Source: Rhizobiaceae bacterium
GTDB lineage: Bacteria; Pseudomonadota; Alphaproteobacteria; Rhizobiales; Rhizobiaceae
Assembly (NCBI GenBank): GCA_014380965.1
Contig: JACMIV010000228.1
Location: forward strand, 1 to 13,036
DNA: 13,036 nucleotides
Direction: 5' to 3'
Position numbers and translations under genes: made by a program. Numbering within the stretch: position 1 is the first letter of the stretch; every line of letters begins with the position of its first letter. Under the pieces are notes generated by a model. The model was not told the origin of the DNA, searched no databases, and saw only the letters and a program-made list of their open reading frames with translations. Of this stretch, positions 6,274-13,036 are shown piece by piece.

Positions 6274-7161
6274 GTGACACCGATCCACACCATCGCCGAC
6301 CTCCGCCGCGCGCTCGAGGCCGAGCGCCGGTCCGGCAGGACGATCGGCCTCGTGCCGACGATGGGCTCCCTCCATCGCGGGCACATGACGCTCGTCGACC
6401 GCGCGCGCGCCGCCTGCGAAATCGTCGTCGTCTCGATCTTCGTCAATCCGACGCAGTTCGGTCCCGGCGAGGACCTCGCCACCTATCCTCGCGATCTCGA
6501 CGCGGATTTGGCAGAGTGCCGGGCACACGGCGTCGACGTCGTCTTCGCCCCCGGCGTCGAGGAGATCTACCCGGAGCCTCTGGCGACGGAGATCGATGTC
6601 GCCCCGCTCTCGACGATCCTCATCGGCGTCGAGCGGCCCGGCCATTTCCAGGGCGTCGCGACGGTCGTCGCCAAGCTCTTCAACATCGTCGGCCCAACCC
6701 ATGCCTTCTTCGGCGAAAAGGACTACCAGCAACTGACGGTCATCCGCCGGATGGTCCGCGATCTGTCCTATGGTATCGCCATCACGGGCGTCCCGACGGT
6801 CCGCGAGGAGGACGGCCTCGCCTGCTCGTCGCGCAACCAGAAGCTTGTCCCGGAGGACCGCGCCGCCGCCGCCGTGATCGCCAAAGCGCTCGGCGAGGCG
6901 GAACGGCTTATCGCGGCGGGCGTGCGCGATCCCGGTGCGATCGTCGCCGCGGTCGAACGCACGATTGCCGTGGAGGCGCGCGCGGATATCCGCTCAGTCG
7001 ACCTGCGCGACGCGGAGACGCTTGCCATGGTCGAGACGATCGGCGAGACGCCCGTCGTCGTGCTCGTCACCGTCCGCTTCGGCGACGTCCTCCTCATCGA
7101 CCAGCGCACCGTTGCGGCCGCCCCAAGCGCCAAGAGGCCCGCCAAAGGAGAGACGCCATGA
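6274..7161 (+). CDS. panC: Pantothenate synthetase (pantoate--beta-alanine ligase)
   Basis: PanC, 295 residues, joins pantoate and beta-alanine using ATP, through a pantoyl-adenylate, to make pantothenate, the CoA precursor; cytoplasmic. Family marks are clear: [10 protein letters not shown] (28-37, the HIGH-type nucleotide-binding motif with His34 and His37), [20 protein letters not shown] (56-75), [19 protein letters not shown] (121-139), FGEKDYQQL (146-154) and the ATP-site SSRN (185-188). The length is normal. The start is GTG 6274 with only a weak ACGGG upstream; no better in-frame start is seen. The last four bases overlap panB (ATGA), so the two steps are translationally coupled. The usual LCG before RPGHF is replaced by IGVE, a mild variation. 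Confidence 0.97.
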   Translation: MTPIHTIADLRRALEAERRSGRTIGLVPTMGSLHRGHMTLVDRARAACEIVVVSIFVNPTQFGPGEDLATYPRDLDADLAECRAHGVDVVFAPGVEEIYPEPLATEIDVAPLSTILIGVERPGHFQGVATVVAKLFNIVGPTHAFFGEKDYQQLTVIRRMVRDLSYGIAITGVPTVREEDGLACSSRNQKLVPEDRAAAAVIAKALGEAERLIAAGVRDPGAIVAAVERTIAVEARADIRSVDLRDAETLAMVETIGETPVVVLVTVRFGDVLLIDQRTVAAAPSAKRPAKGETP

Positions 7162-7976
7162 GCGCTCAGGTCGCCACCAAACGGAAGACCGCGCCGGACA
7201 TACTGGCGCGAAAGGGCGGCGAGCCGGTCGTGGCGCTCACCGCCTACAGCGCGCTGACGGCGCGCCTCGTCGATCCCCATGCAGACCTCCTCCTGGTCGG
7301 CGACAGTGTCGCGATGGTCGAGCACGGCCTGCCCTCGACGCTCGGTGCGACGCTCGACATGATGATCCTGCACGGCGCGAGCGTCTTGCGCGGCTCCGCG
7401 ACGGCGCTCGTCGTCGTCGACATGCCCGTCGGCACCTACGAGGAAAGCCGCGAGATCGCCTTCCGCAACGCCGCGCGCCTGATGAGCGAGACCGGCTGCG
7501 GCGCGGTGAAGCTCGAGGGCGGGGCGAAGATGGCCGAGACCATCGCGTTCCTCACGGCCCGCGGCATTCCGGTCATGGCCCATGTCGGCCTGACGCCTCA
7601 ATCGGTGAACAGTTTCGGCGGCTTCAGGACGCAAGGGCGCGAGCGCGAGGCCTGGGGCGCGATCGAGGCGGACGCCGCTGCCGTTGCCACGGCCGGGGCC
7701 TTCGCCGTCGTTCTCGAAGGCGTCGTCGAGCCGCTCGCGATCCGCATGACCGAAGCGATCCCGATCCCGACCATCGGCATAGGCGCCTCCGCCCAATGCG
7801 ACGGGCAGATCTTGGTCCTCGAGGACATGCTCGGCCTTACCCCGCGCGTACCCCGCTTCGTCAGGCGCTTCGGTGCGCTCGGAGACGCTGTCTCCGAGGC
7901 GGTCGAGGCTTATGCGGCAGGCGTGAAGGACCGATCGTTCCCCGCGGCGGAGAACGTCTATCAGCCGAAGGAGTAA
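7158..7976 (+). CDS. panB: 3-methyl-2-oxobutanoate hydroxymethyltransferase (ketopantoate hydroxymethyltransferase)
   Basis: PanB, 272 residues, transfers a hydroxymethyl group from 5,10-methylene-THF to 2-ketoisovalerate, giving ketopantoate, the first committed step of pantothenate synthesis. It is a Mg-dependent TIM-barrel enzyme. The sequence shows [26 protein letters not shown] (metal Asp49), [11 protein letters not shown] (Asp88), AVKLEGG (Glu120), [18 protein letters not shown] and the catalytic-type Glu187 in [10 protein letters not shown], plus IPTIGIGAS (204-211). The ATG start overlaps the panC stop and has AAAGGAGAG just upstream (7144-7152). The gene ends 31 bp from the convergent phosphatase gene; no hairpin terminator with a T-tract is apparent in that gap. 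Confidence 0.97.
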   Translation: MSAQVATKRKTAPDILARKGGEPVVALTAYSALTARLVDPHADLLLVGDSVAMVEHGLPSTLGATLDMMILHGASVLRGSATALVVVDMPVGTYEESREIAFRNAARLMSETGCGAVKLEGGAKMAETIAFLTARGIPVMAHVGLTPQSVNSFGGFRTQGREREAWGAIEADAAAVATAGAFAVVLEGVVEPLAIRMTEAIPIPTIGIGASAQCDGQILVLEDMLGLTPRVPRFVRRFGALGDAVSEAVEAYAAGVKDRSFPAAENVYQPKE

Positions 7977-8007
7977 GCGTCGGTTGCTCCCGTCCGGCAA
8001 TCCTTTT

Positions 8008-8523
8008 CTAAAGCGCCAGCGGCAGCACGAAGGGCGTGCCGGAGAAGGCGTTTTCACCGCGACCGATCCCGGCGATGGCCGAGACCATCCGCCCGCCGCG
8101 ACCAAGCTTCTCGTCCGCGAGTGCGACGAGCCTTGCGTTCGGCGTTGCGGAGGGCGCGCGGCGGCGGAGTTCCTCGGCGAGCTCCATCTCGTCGAGATCG
8201 GCATTGATCGCCAGCGCGAGGATATAGGCGGCGGCGGTGGAGCGGCTGATTCCGGCCCAGCAATGGACCGCGAGCGGCGTCGTCCGGTCCCAGGCGAGAC
8301 CGAAGGCGAGCAGCTGGTCGAGATGGTCCGCGGCGGGCAGGATCATGCCGTCGAGCGGCGCCACGATGTCGTTCATGCCGAGGAAGAGATGGCGCTCCTC
8401 CGCGATCGTCGCCGGGCGTTCGACGGCCGTGTCCGCATTGATCAGGGTGACGACTTGCCCGGCGCCATGGGCCGCGACGGTCGCATGGAGGTCGGCGAGC
8501 GAGGAAATGACGAGGTAGGTCAT
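8008..8523 (-). CDS. Tyrosine-phosphatase-like protein (CX5R family)
   Basis: A 171-residue protein with the cysteine-phosphatase P-loop VHCWAGISRSTAA: nucleophile Cys88 and phosphate-binding Arg94, preceded by His87. Upstream HLFLGMNDIVAPLDG (45-59) may hold the general-acid Asp, as in dual-specificity-like phosphatases; this is a guess. No membrane segment or signal peptide. Its ATG (8521-8523) overlaps the stop of the HD-hydrolase gene by four bases, so it is the last gene of a coupled three-gene operon. The substrate (phosphotyrosine, nucleotide or other phosphoester) is unknown. The frame ends with TAG, showing that amber acts as an ordinary stop in this genome. Confidence 0.85.
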   Translation of the reverse strand: MTYLVISSLADLHATVAAHGAGQVVTLINADTAVERPATIAEERHLFLGMNDIVAPLDGMILPAADHLDQLLAFGLAWDRTTPLAVHCWAGISRSTAAAYILALAINADLDEMELAEELRRRAPSATPNARLVALADEKLGRGGRMVSAIAGIGRGENAFSGTPFVLPLAL

Positions 8524-9206
8524 GGGGTGCCTTTTTGCCTGCCTTCGGAAGGGCGCGGGGAACGGGCTGCGGACGGATCGTTCCGGTCGATGTCCGGCGC
8601 CGGACGCATGAGGCCATCGAGAACCCGGAACCGGTCGAGGAAGAACGCTCCGACCTGAGCCGCGGGTTTGGCGAGGAAGCCGCTTTCGCTGACGGTGGCG
8701 CCGTTCGGGGCGCCGAACAGCGTCGCGGCCTCCGCGGCCTTGAAACCGGCGAGAAGCGTGGCCTCGTGATAGGCCGAGAGGCGGTCGGCTGCCTTGATCG
8801 CCTTTTCCACCGGTTTCGGCAGATCGGCGGGCAGGCCGAAGCGGATGTGGATCGCGTATTGGAGCCGCTTTTCAACCGCCTTGTAGTCGCCGCCCATGAC
8901 GCTCTTGAAGGGCGAGATCATGTCGCCGATGACGTATTCCGGCGCATCATGAAGGAGCGCGGCCAACCGCCAGCGCGGATCGGGCTCGCGCTCCGCGACG
9001 ATCGCCTCGACCACAAGCGAATGCTGCGCGACGGAGAAGGCATAGTCTCCCTGCGTCTGCCCGTTCCAGCGGGCGACGCGGGCGAGCCCGTGCGCGATGT
9101 CCTCGATCTCGACGTCGAGCGGGGAGGGGTCGAGAAGGTCGAGCCGGCGGCCGGACAGCATGCGCTGCCAGACGCGCGGCGGCTTCGGTCCCGTCGCCCG
9201 GCTCAC
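8520..9206 (-). CDS. HD-domain phosphohydrolase (YfbR-like)
   Basis: A 228-residue HD-superfamily protein. Metal-binding residues are visible: His62 in VAQHSLVV, the His86-Asp87 pair in ALLHDAPEYVIGD, and Asp141 in KAADRLSAYHE. The spacing matches YfbR/5'-nucleotidase-type HD proteins, which remove phosphate from (deoxy)nucleoside monophosphates; that activity is inferred from the family. The C-terminal tail (about 205-228) is Pro/Ser/Arg-rich and probably disordered. The GTG start overlaps the end of ygfZ (GTGA), and the stop overlaps the next gene (ATGA), so all three are likely translated together. Cytoplasmic. Confidence 0.87.
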   Translation of the reverse strand: MSRATGPKPPRVWQRMLSGRRLDLLDPSPLDVEIEDIAHGLARVARWNGQTQGDYAFSVAQHSLVVEAIVAEREPDPRWRLAALLHDAPEYVIGDMISPFKSVMGGDYKAVEKRLQYAIHIRFGLPADLPKPVEKAIKAADRLSAYHEATLLAGFKAAEAATLFGAPNGATVSESGFLAKPAAQVGAFFLDRFRVLDGLMRPAPDIDRNDPSAARSPRPSEGRQKGTP

Positions 9207-10078
9207 GGTGACTCGTCCTTGGTGACGGAGGAAAGGTCCGGAAGGGCGTATCTTGCCCAGGGCGGAATGGACAGGGTCAGCGGCACGCCGTCTGCCTCGA
9301 TAGGGATCCCGTCGGCCAGCGCCTTTGCGAGCCTGTCGATCCGCACGAGGCCCAACCCTTCGTCCGTCCGTCCGCCGTCCTCCCGGGACGGGACGGCGGC
9401 AAGGACGGTGCCGATCGCTTTCCCTCCGGCGGAGATGACGGCGGCTGGCGACAGGTGTCCCTCGGACGCGACGAGCATGATCCGCCGCCGCGCGGTGCCG
9501 CGATGCTGCATGCGCGAGACGACCTCCTGGCCGATATAGCAGCCCTTCTTGAAGGAGACGCCGCCGTTCTGGTCGAGAAGCACGTCGTGCGGAAACAGAT
9601 CCGAGGCCGGGAAGTCGGATACGCCTTCCGCGACCCCCGCCCGGACGCGAAGGGCGTCGAAGGCCGCCTTGTCCGTCCCCGCGATACCGGCAGGCGCTAC
9701 GCCGTAAGCGCGCGTCACCCCGCCCTCCGGAAAGCGTCGGTCGAGAACCGCCCCTTCTGCGCCGCGCTCGTCCCAGATCGCGAAGACCGGCTCGTCCAAA
9801 GGCTCCAGTCCGACCTTGGCGCGCAGCCGATAGAGCGTCAGCCGCTTCGCGAGATCGCCGCGCACGCTCTCCGCCGCGTCGAGCCGCAGCCCGCCCGGGA
9901 ATCGCGAGACGAGGAAGTCGAACAGGATCTTGCCCTGCGGCGTCAGCAGCGCGGAGGGACGCGCCTCGCCCTCGCCGAGGAGGTCGAGATCGGAGGTCAC
10001 GAGGTTCTGAAGGAAGTCCTCCGCCGCCTCGCCGGTGACGTGGAGGACCGCTCGGTCGCCGAGGCGGGCATAGGGCAT
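9203..10078 (-). CDS. ygfZ: YgfZ/GcvT-domain folate-binding protein
   Basis: A 291-residue YgfZ-family protein, related to the GcvT aminomethyltransferase fold and linked in E. coli to folate-dependent maintenance of some Fe-S enzymes. The defining motif K-G-C-Y-x-G-Q-E is present (KGCYIGQE, 178-185, Cys180). Other supports are ALLTPQGKILFDFLVSR (44-60), ESVRGDLAKRLTLYRLR (70-86) and a C-terminal barrel-like segment GLGLVRIDRLAKAL. The ATG at 10076-10078 is preferred over an upstream ATG at 10126 because homologues start at MPYARL and GAGGT lies about 8 bases before it. First gene of the ygfZ-HD-phosphatase operon, divergent from the dihydroorotase-like gene. Confidence 0.93.
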   Translation of the reverse strand: MPYARLGDRAVLHVTGEAAEDFLQNLVTSDLDLLGEGEARPSALLTPQGKILFDFLVSRFPGGLRLDAAESVRGDLAKRLTLYRLRAKVGLEPLDEPVFAIWDERGAEGAVLDRRFPEGGVTRAYGVAPAGIAGTDKAAFDALRVRAGVAEGVSDFPASDLFPHDVLLDQNGGVSFKKGCYIGQEVVSRMQHRGTARRRIMLVASEGHLSPAAVISAGGKAIGTVLAAVPSREDGGRTDEGLGLVRIDRLAKALADGIPIEADGVPLTLSIPPWARYALPDLSSVTKDESP

Positions 10079-10216
10079 GGCGAGGACCTCGCGCTTGTCA
10101 TTCGAAGGTCGGTTACGTAATGCCAACCGGCAGGGATAGGAACCCGTTGAATGCGGTCATATCGTTTCAGGTTGGTATAGCCGCCGAGACCTCCGGAACA
10201 AGCAAGGATCGTCGTC
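10079..10216. promoter_or_regulatory. Divergent intergenic region between ygfZ and the dihydroorotase-like gene
   Basis: This 138-bp gap must carry promoters for both directions. For ygfZ the minus strand offers TTGGCA (10120-10125) with 17 bases to a poor -10 (GAATGA, 10097-10102). An 8-bp palindrome TTACGTAA (10113-10120) lies between them and could be an operator. No convincing plus-strand promoter is visible; TATAGC (10176-10181) lacks a well-spaced -35. All assignments are weak. Confidence 0.3.
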
Positions 10217-11581
10217 TTGTCCAGCCCCGCCGCCGCCCGCATGCCCGCCGCCGAGACCTTCGACCTCGTCCTCAAGGGTGGGACGGTCGTCAACCAGGAC
10301 GGCGAGGGTGTCCGCGACATCGGTGTCCGCGACGGGCGCATCGCCCATATCGGCACGATCGATGCGGCCTCTGCCGGCGAGACGATCGACTGCACCAGCC
10401 TCCACATCCTGCCCGGCGTCATCGACAGCCAGGTCCACTTCCGCGAGCCCGGCCCCATCCACAAGGAAGACCTCGAATCGGGATCGCGCGCTGCCGTCCT
10501 CGGCGGCGTGACGGCGGTCTTCGAAATGCCGAACACCGATCCCTTGACGGTGAACGAGGCCGCGCTCGCCGACAAGGTGGCCCGTGGCCATCATCGGATG
10601 CACTGCGACTTCGCCTTCTGGGTCGGCGGAACCCGCGAGAACGCGTGCGACGTCGCGGAGCTCGAGCGCCTGCCGGGTGCAGCCGGCATCAAGGTCTTCA
10701 TGGGCTCCTCGACGGGAAGCCTCCTCGTCGAGGACGACGAGGGCGTGCGCGGGATATTGAAGCGCACCCGAAGGCGCGCCGCCTTCCACTCCGAGGACGA
10801 ATACCGCCTGCGCGAACGCCTGGACCACCGCATCGCCGGCGATCCCGCCTCGCATCCCGTCTGGCGCGACGAATTCGCCGCGCTCACCTGCACGCACCGC
10901 CTCGTCAGCATCGCGAGGGAGGTCGGCGCCCGCATCCACGTGCTCCACATTTCGACGGCCGAGGAGATCGACTTCCTCGCCCGCCACAAGGACGTGGCGA
11001 GCGCCGAGGCGACGCCGCACCACCTGACGATGTCGGCGGACGATTACGGCCGGCTCGGCACGCTCCTCCAGATGAACCCGCCCGTGCGCGAGGCGCGGCA
11101 TCGCGACGGCATCTGGGCCGGCATAGCGCAAGGCGTGATCGACGTCCTCGGCTCCGACCACGCGCCGCATACGCTGGAAGAGAAGGCCAAGCCCTATCCG
11201 GCCTCGCCGTCGGGCATGACCGGCGTCCAGACACTCGTCCCGATCATGCTCGACCACGTCGCGAACGGCCGATTGACCCTCCAGCGTTTCGTCGACCTCA
11301 CCTCCGCCGGCCCCCAGCGCCTCTTCGGGATATCCGGCAAGGGCCGGATCGCTGCCGGCTACGACGCCGACTTCACCATCGTGGACCTCAAGCGAGAGGC
11401 GACGATCGAAAACGCCTGGATCGGCTCCAAGTCGCAGTGGACGCCCTATGACGGCAAGCGCGTGAAGGGCTGGCCGGTCGGCACGATCGTGCGGGGGAAG
11501 CGCGTGATGTGGGAGGGCGAGATCGTGGACGCGGGGCAGGGGGAGGCGGTGAGGTTCGCCGAGGCGTTGGGGCGGGGGTGA
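10217..11581 (+). CDS. Dihydroorotase-like cyclic amidohydrolase
   Basis: A 454-residue amidohydrolase-superfamily enzyme of the dihydroorotase/allantoinase class, which hydrolyse cyclic amides; in the pyrimidine pathway this is the carbamoylaspartate/dihydroorotate step. Features: DLVLKGGTVV (16-25), DSQVHFREPG (70-79), GGVTAVFEMPNT (96-107), GIKVFMGSSTG (157-167; Lys159 is the expected carboxylated bridge), HSED (191), HVLHIST (241-247), GSDHAPH (312-318) and the C-terminal composite strand GRIAAGYDADFTIVD. The first His of the usual HxH metal motif is Gln72; I recall the same QVHFREPG form in rhizobial homologues. The start chosen is TTG 10217, because AAGGA (10204-10208) sits 8 bases upstream; ATG 10241 is the alternative. 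No pyrB is adjacent, so a role in pyrimidine synthesis is uncertain. Confidence 0.88.
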   Translation: MSSPAAARMPAAETFDLVLKGGTVVNQDGEGVRDIGVRDGRIAHIGTIDAASAGETIDCTSLHILPGVIDSQVHFREPGPIHKEDLESGSRAAVLGGVTAVFEMPNTDPLTVNEAALADKVARGHHRMHCDFAFWVGGTRENACDVAELERLPGAAGIKVFMGSSTGSLLVEDDEGVRGILKRTRRRAAFHSEDEYRLRERLDHRIAGDPASHPVWRDEFAALTCTHRLVSIAREVGARIHVLHISTAEEIDFLARHKDVASAEATPHHLTMSADDYGRLGTLLQMNPPVREARHRDGIWAGIAQGVIDVLGSDHAPHTLEEKAKPYPASPSGMTGVQTLVPIMLDHVANGRLTLQRFVDLTSAGPQRLFGISGKGRIAAGYDADFTIVDLKREATIENAWIGSKSQWTPYDGKRVKGWPVGTIVRGKRVMWEGEIVDAGQGEAVRFAEALGRG

Positions 11582-11691
11582 GGGAGATACTTCGAGGGAT
11601 GGCTGCACAGCCACCAAGCTCCTCCCACGCCTTCTACTTGCCGCCGGATTGCTCTACAGAAAGCGCCTGAGCGCAAGCGCGAACGAGCGAG

Positions 11692-12201
11692 ATGGCCATG
11701 ACCCCGTCGCAACAGCACGAGACCGACTTCTATCGCTGGACGCAGGACCAAGCCGCACTTTTACGGGCGTTGCCGCGCAGCTCCAATCTTCTCGACATCG
11801 AAAACCTGGCGGAGGAGATCGAGGATATAGGCCGTGCCGAGATCACGGAAATCTCGAGCTTGTTGCGACAGACGCTGACCCATCTCGTCAAGATCGCCGT
11901 CGATCAGGAAGGGCCGTCTGTCGCTCACTGGGTGAGCGAAGCGTCCGGGTTTCAGAGCGATGCCGTTCTGGCATATTCGCCGGGACTGAAACAGCGTCTG
12001 GACCTCTCGAAGATTTGGAAGTTGGCCAAAAGGAACGCGGCGGATTCCCTCGCCGAATATCGCATCGCGGTTCCGCCGCTACCCGAGGAATGCCCATTGA
12101 CCTTGGAGCAGCTTCTCGACGCGGAATTCAGTCCCCGAGCGGCCGCAGCCCTTGTGGCAAAGGTTACAAGCTCGGATGACACGGATCACGGCCGAGGCTA
12201 A
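11692..12201 (+). CDS. DUF29 family protein
   Basis: A 169-residue protein with the DUF29 signature: DFYRWTQDQAALLRAL near the N-terminus, then LLDIENLAEEIEDIGRAEI (34-52) and a helical segment LLRQTLTHLVKI (57-68), closing with PEECPLTLEQLLDAEFSPR. The family is small, mostly helical, cytoplasmic and of unknown function; it is scattered and often multi-copy in alphaproteobacteria and cyanobacteria. Two in-frame ATGs compete (11692 and 11698); the second has GCGAG at better spacing, so the protein may be two residues shorter. It begins 110 bp after the dihydroorotase-like gene and converges on cysS with 8 bp between stops. Codon use seems less GC-biased than in the neighbouring biosynthetic genes, compatible with horizontal arrival but not proof of it. 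Confidence 0.85.
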   Translation: MAMTPSQQHETDFYRWTQDQAALLRALPRSSNLLDIENLAEEIEDIGRAEITEISSLLRQTLTHLVKIAVDQEGPSVAHWVSEASGFQSDAVLAYSPGLKQRLDLSKIWKLAKRNAADSLAEYRIAVPPLPEECPLTLEQLLDAEFSPRAAAALVAKVTSSDDTDHGRG

Positions 12202-12209
12202 CCGGACGG

Positions 12210-13036
12210 CTAGCGCTTCACCTCCCAGGTCGTGACGCGCTCGCCCGTCACGGGGTCCTTGCCGTCCTTGAGCTGGATGCCTTGGGCGAGGAGCTCGTCG
12301 CGGATGCGATCGGCTTCGGCGAAGTTCTTTTTACCGAGCAGTTCAAGACGCGCTTCAATGCGCTTTTTTATCACGTCGGGCCTCGTCGTCGTTTCGATCG
12401 TCGGGCCGCTATACTCCAAGTCAGCCCCGTGGAAGCGGCGGGAGGAGATGTCGATGGCGATCAGGTCGAGAGAGGCACGCAACGCTTCAGGCGATTGCCT
12501 TCGCAAACGATGCAACTCCGCTATAGCTGCCGCGCCGCCGAGGTCGTCCATCCATGCGGCGATGAATGCCGCGCTCGGCTCGGTCGGCGCAACGTTTGAA
12601 GCAGCACGCGCCCAACCTGTCAGAGCTTCTTCAGCCTCCTCCAGCCTCCTCACGCTGAAGTCGATCGGCTCCTTGTAATGCGTCATCAGCATCGCCAGCC
12701 GCAGCACCTCGCCCGGCCACTTCCTGCCCCCGAACCTCTCCGTATCCAGCAATTCCTGGATCGTCACGAAATTCCCGTCCGACTTCGACATCTTCTTCCC
12801 CTCCACCTGGAGGAAGCCGTTGTGCATCCAGACATTGGCCATGACATCGGTGCCGTGGGCGCAGCGGGACTGGGCGATCTCGTTCTCGTGGTGCGGGAAG
12901 ATCAGGTCGAGCCCGCCGCCGTGGATGTCGATCGTCTCGCCCAGCACGTCGCGGATCATCGCCGAGCATTCAATGGGCCCGCCCGGGCGGCCGCGCCCCC
13001 CCGGGCTATCCCACCCCGGCTGCGCGGGCCAGCTCG
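12210..13036 (-). CDS. cysS: Cysteine--tRNA ligase, partial (N-terminus beyond window edge)
   Basis: The C-terminal 275 or so codons of CysRS, which charges tRNA-Cys. Visible marks: IECSAM with the zinc-ligand Cys, [16 protein letters not shown] with the zinc-binding HHENE, the ATP-loop [12 protein letters not shown], and the anticodon-region end [20 protein letters not shown]...TTWEVKR. The catalytic HIGH segment is outside the window. The frame stays open to the edge, but at about 12976-13005 the expected SPWGRGRPGWHIE reads [13 protein letters not shown]: two Trp become Gly and one His becomes Pro within a run of G and C, probably an error near the sequence end. The helical domain has [14 protein letters not shown] where family members usually read DDLNTPxALA. 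The frame ends with TAG. Confidence 0.95.
   Translation of the reverse strand, partial: SWPAQPGWDSPGGRGRPGGPIECSAMIRDVLGETIDIHGGGLDLIFPHHENEIAQSRCAHGTDVMANVWMHNGFLQVEGKKMSKSDGNFVTIQELLDTERFGGRKWPGEVLRLAMLMTHYKEPIDFSVRRLEEAEEALTGWARAASNVAPTEPSAAFIAAWMDDLGGAAAIAELHRLRRQSPEALRASLDLIAIDISSRRFHGADLEYSGPTIETTTRPDVIKKRIEARLELLGKKNFAEADRIRDELLAQGIQLKDGKDPVTGERVTTWEVKR

Noticed and set aside
6768..8204. Long minus-strand open frame opposite panC-panB, and similar long frames opposite the dihydroorotase-like gene (10157-11617)
   Set aside because: These are antisense shadows caused by high GC at third codon positions; the sense genes are unambiguous.
11599..11612. TGGCTGCACAGCCA hairpin after the dihydroorotase-like gene as a terminator
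   Set aside because: The loop would be only two to four bases and no run of T follows, so it is too weak to call.

Overview
The window looks like a piece of a high-GC alphaproteobacterial chromosome, most likely order Hyphomicrobiales (Rhizobiales). This is inferred from the Era and RecO sequence style, the panC-panB pair, and the YgfZ/HD/phosphatase run opposite an atypical dihydroorotase. No RNA genes, CRISPR arrays or transposases are visible. The window appears to be cut at both ends inside genes (era at the left, cysS at the right), and both edges carry suspicious base changes.

Layout, left to right. (1) Positions 1-276 hold the C-terminal (KH) end of era, interrupted by an in-frame amber codon. 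(2) Positions 361-1995 hold a two-gene insert: a cytoplasmic-looking S8 (subtilisin-like) protease with its own N-terminal prodomain, then an 80-residue protein resembling a free-standing protease prodomain/inhibitor. (3) recO follows. era and recO are normally close neighbours in this group, so the protease pair looks like an accessory cassette placed between two housekeeping genes. (4) An MFS transporter on the minus strand converges on recO. A gene-free stretch of about 420 bp behind it contains a 139-bp palindromic repeat element. (5) An exported DUF2125-like protein lies on the minus strand; its frame contains a second in-frame amber followed by 66 more convincing codons. (6) Divergently, panC and panB overlap by four bases and encode the two committed pantothenate (CoA precursor) steps. 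(7) A tightly overlapping minus-strand operon follows: ygfZ, an HD-domain phosphohydrolase, then a CX5R tyrosine-phosphatase-like protein. (8) A divergent dihydroorotase-like amidohydrolase has Gln in place of the first metal-binding His. (9) A DUF29 protein comes next. (10) The window ends with a partial cysS on the minus strand.

Functionally most of the window is housekeeping: ribosome maturation, recombinational repair, CoA biosynthesis, Fe-S/folate-linked maintenance, nucleotide metabolism and tRNA charging. The items of most interest are the protease/prodomain-like pair and the two amber-interrupted frames. TAG also ends the phosphatase, cysS and the extended DUF2125 frame, so wholesale recoding of TAG is unlikely. 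Local mutation, assembly error or limited readthrough are the remaining explanations.
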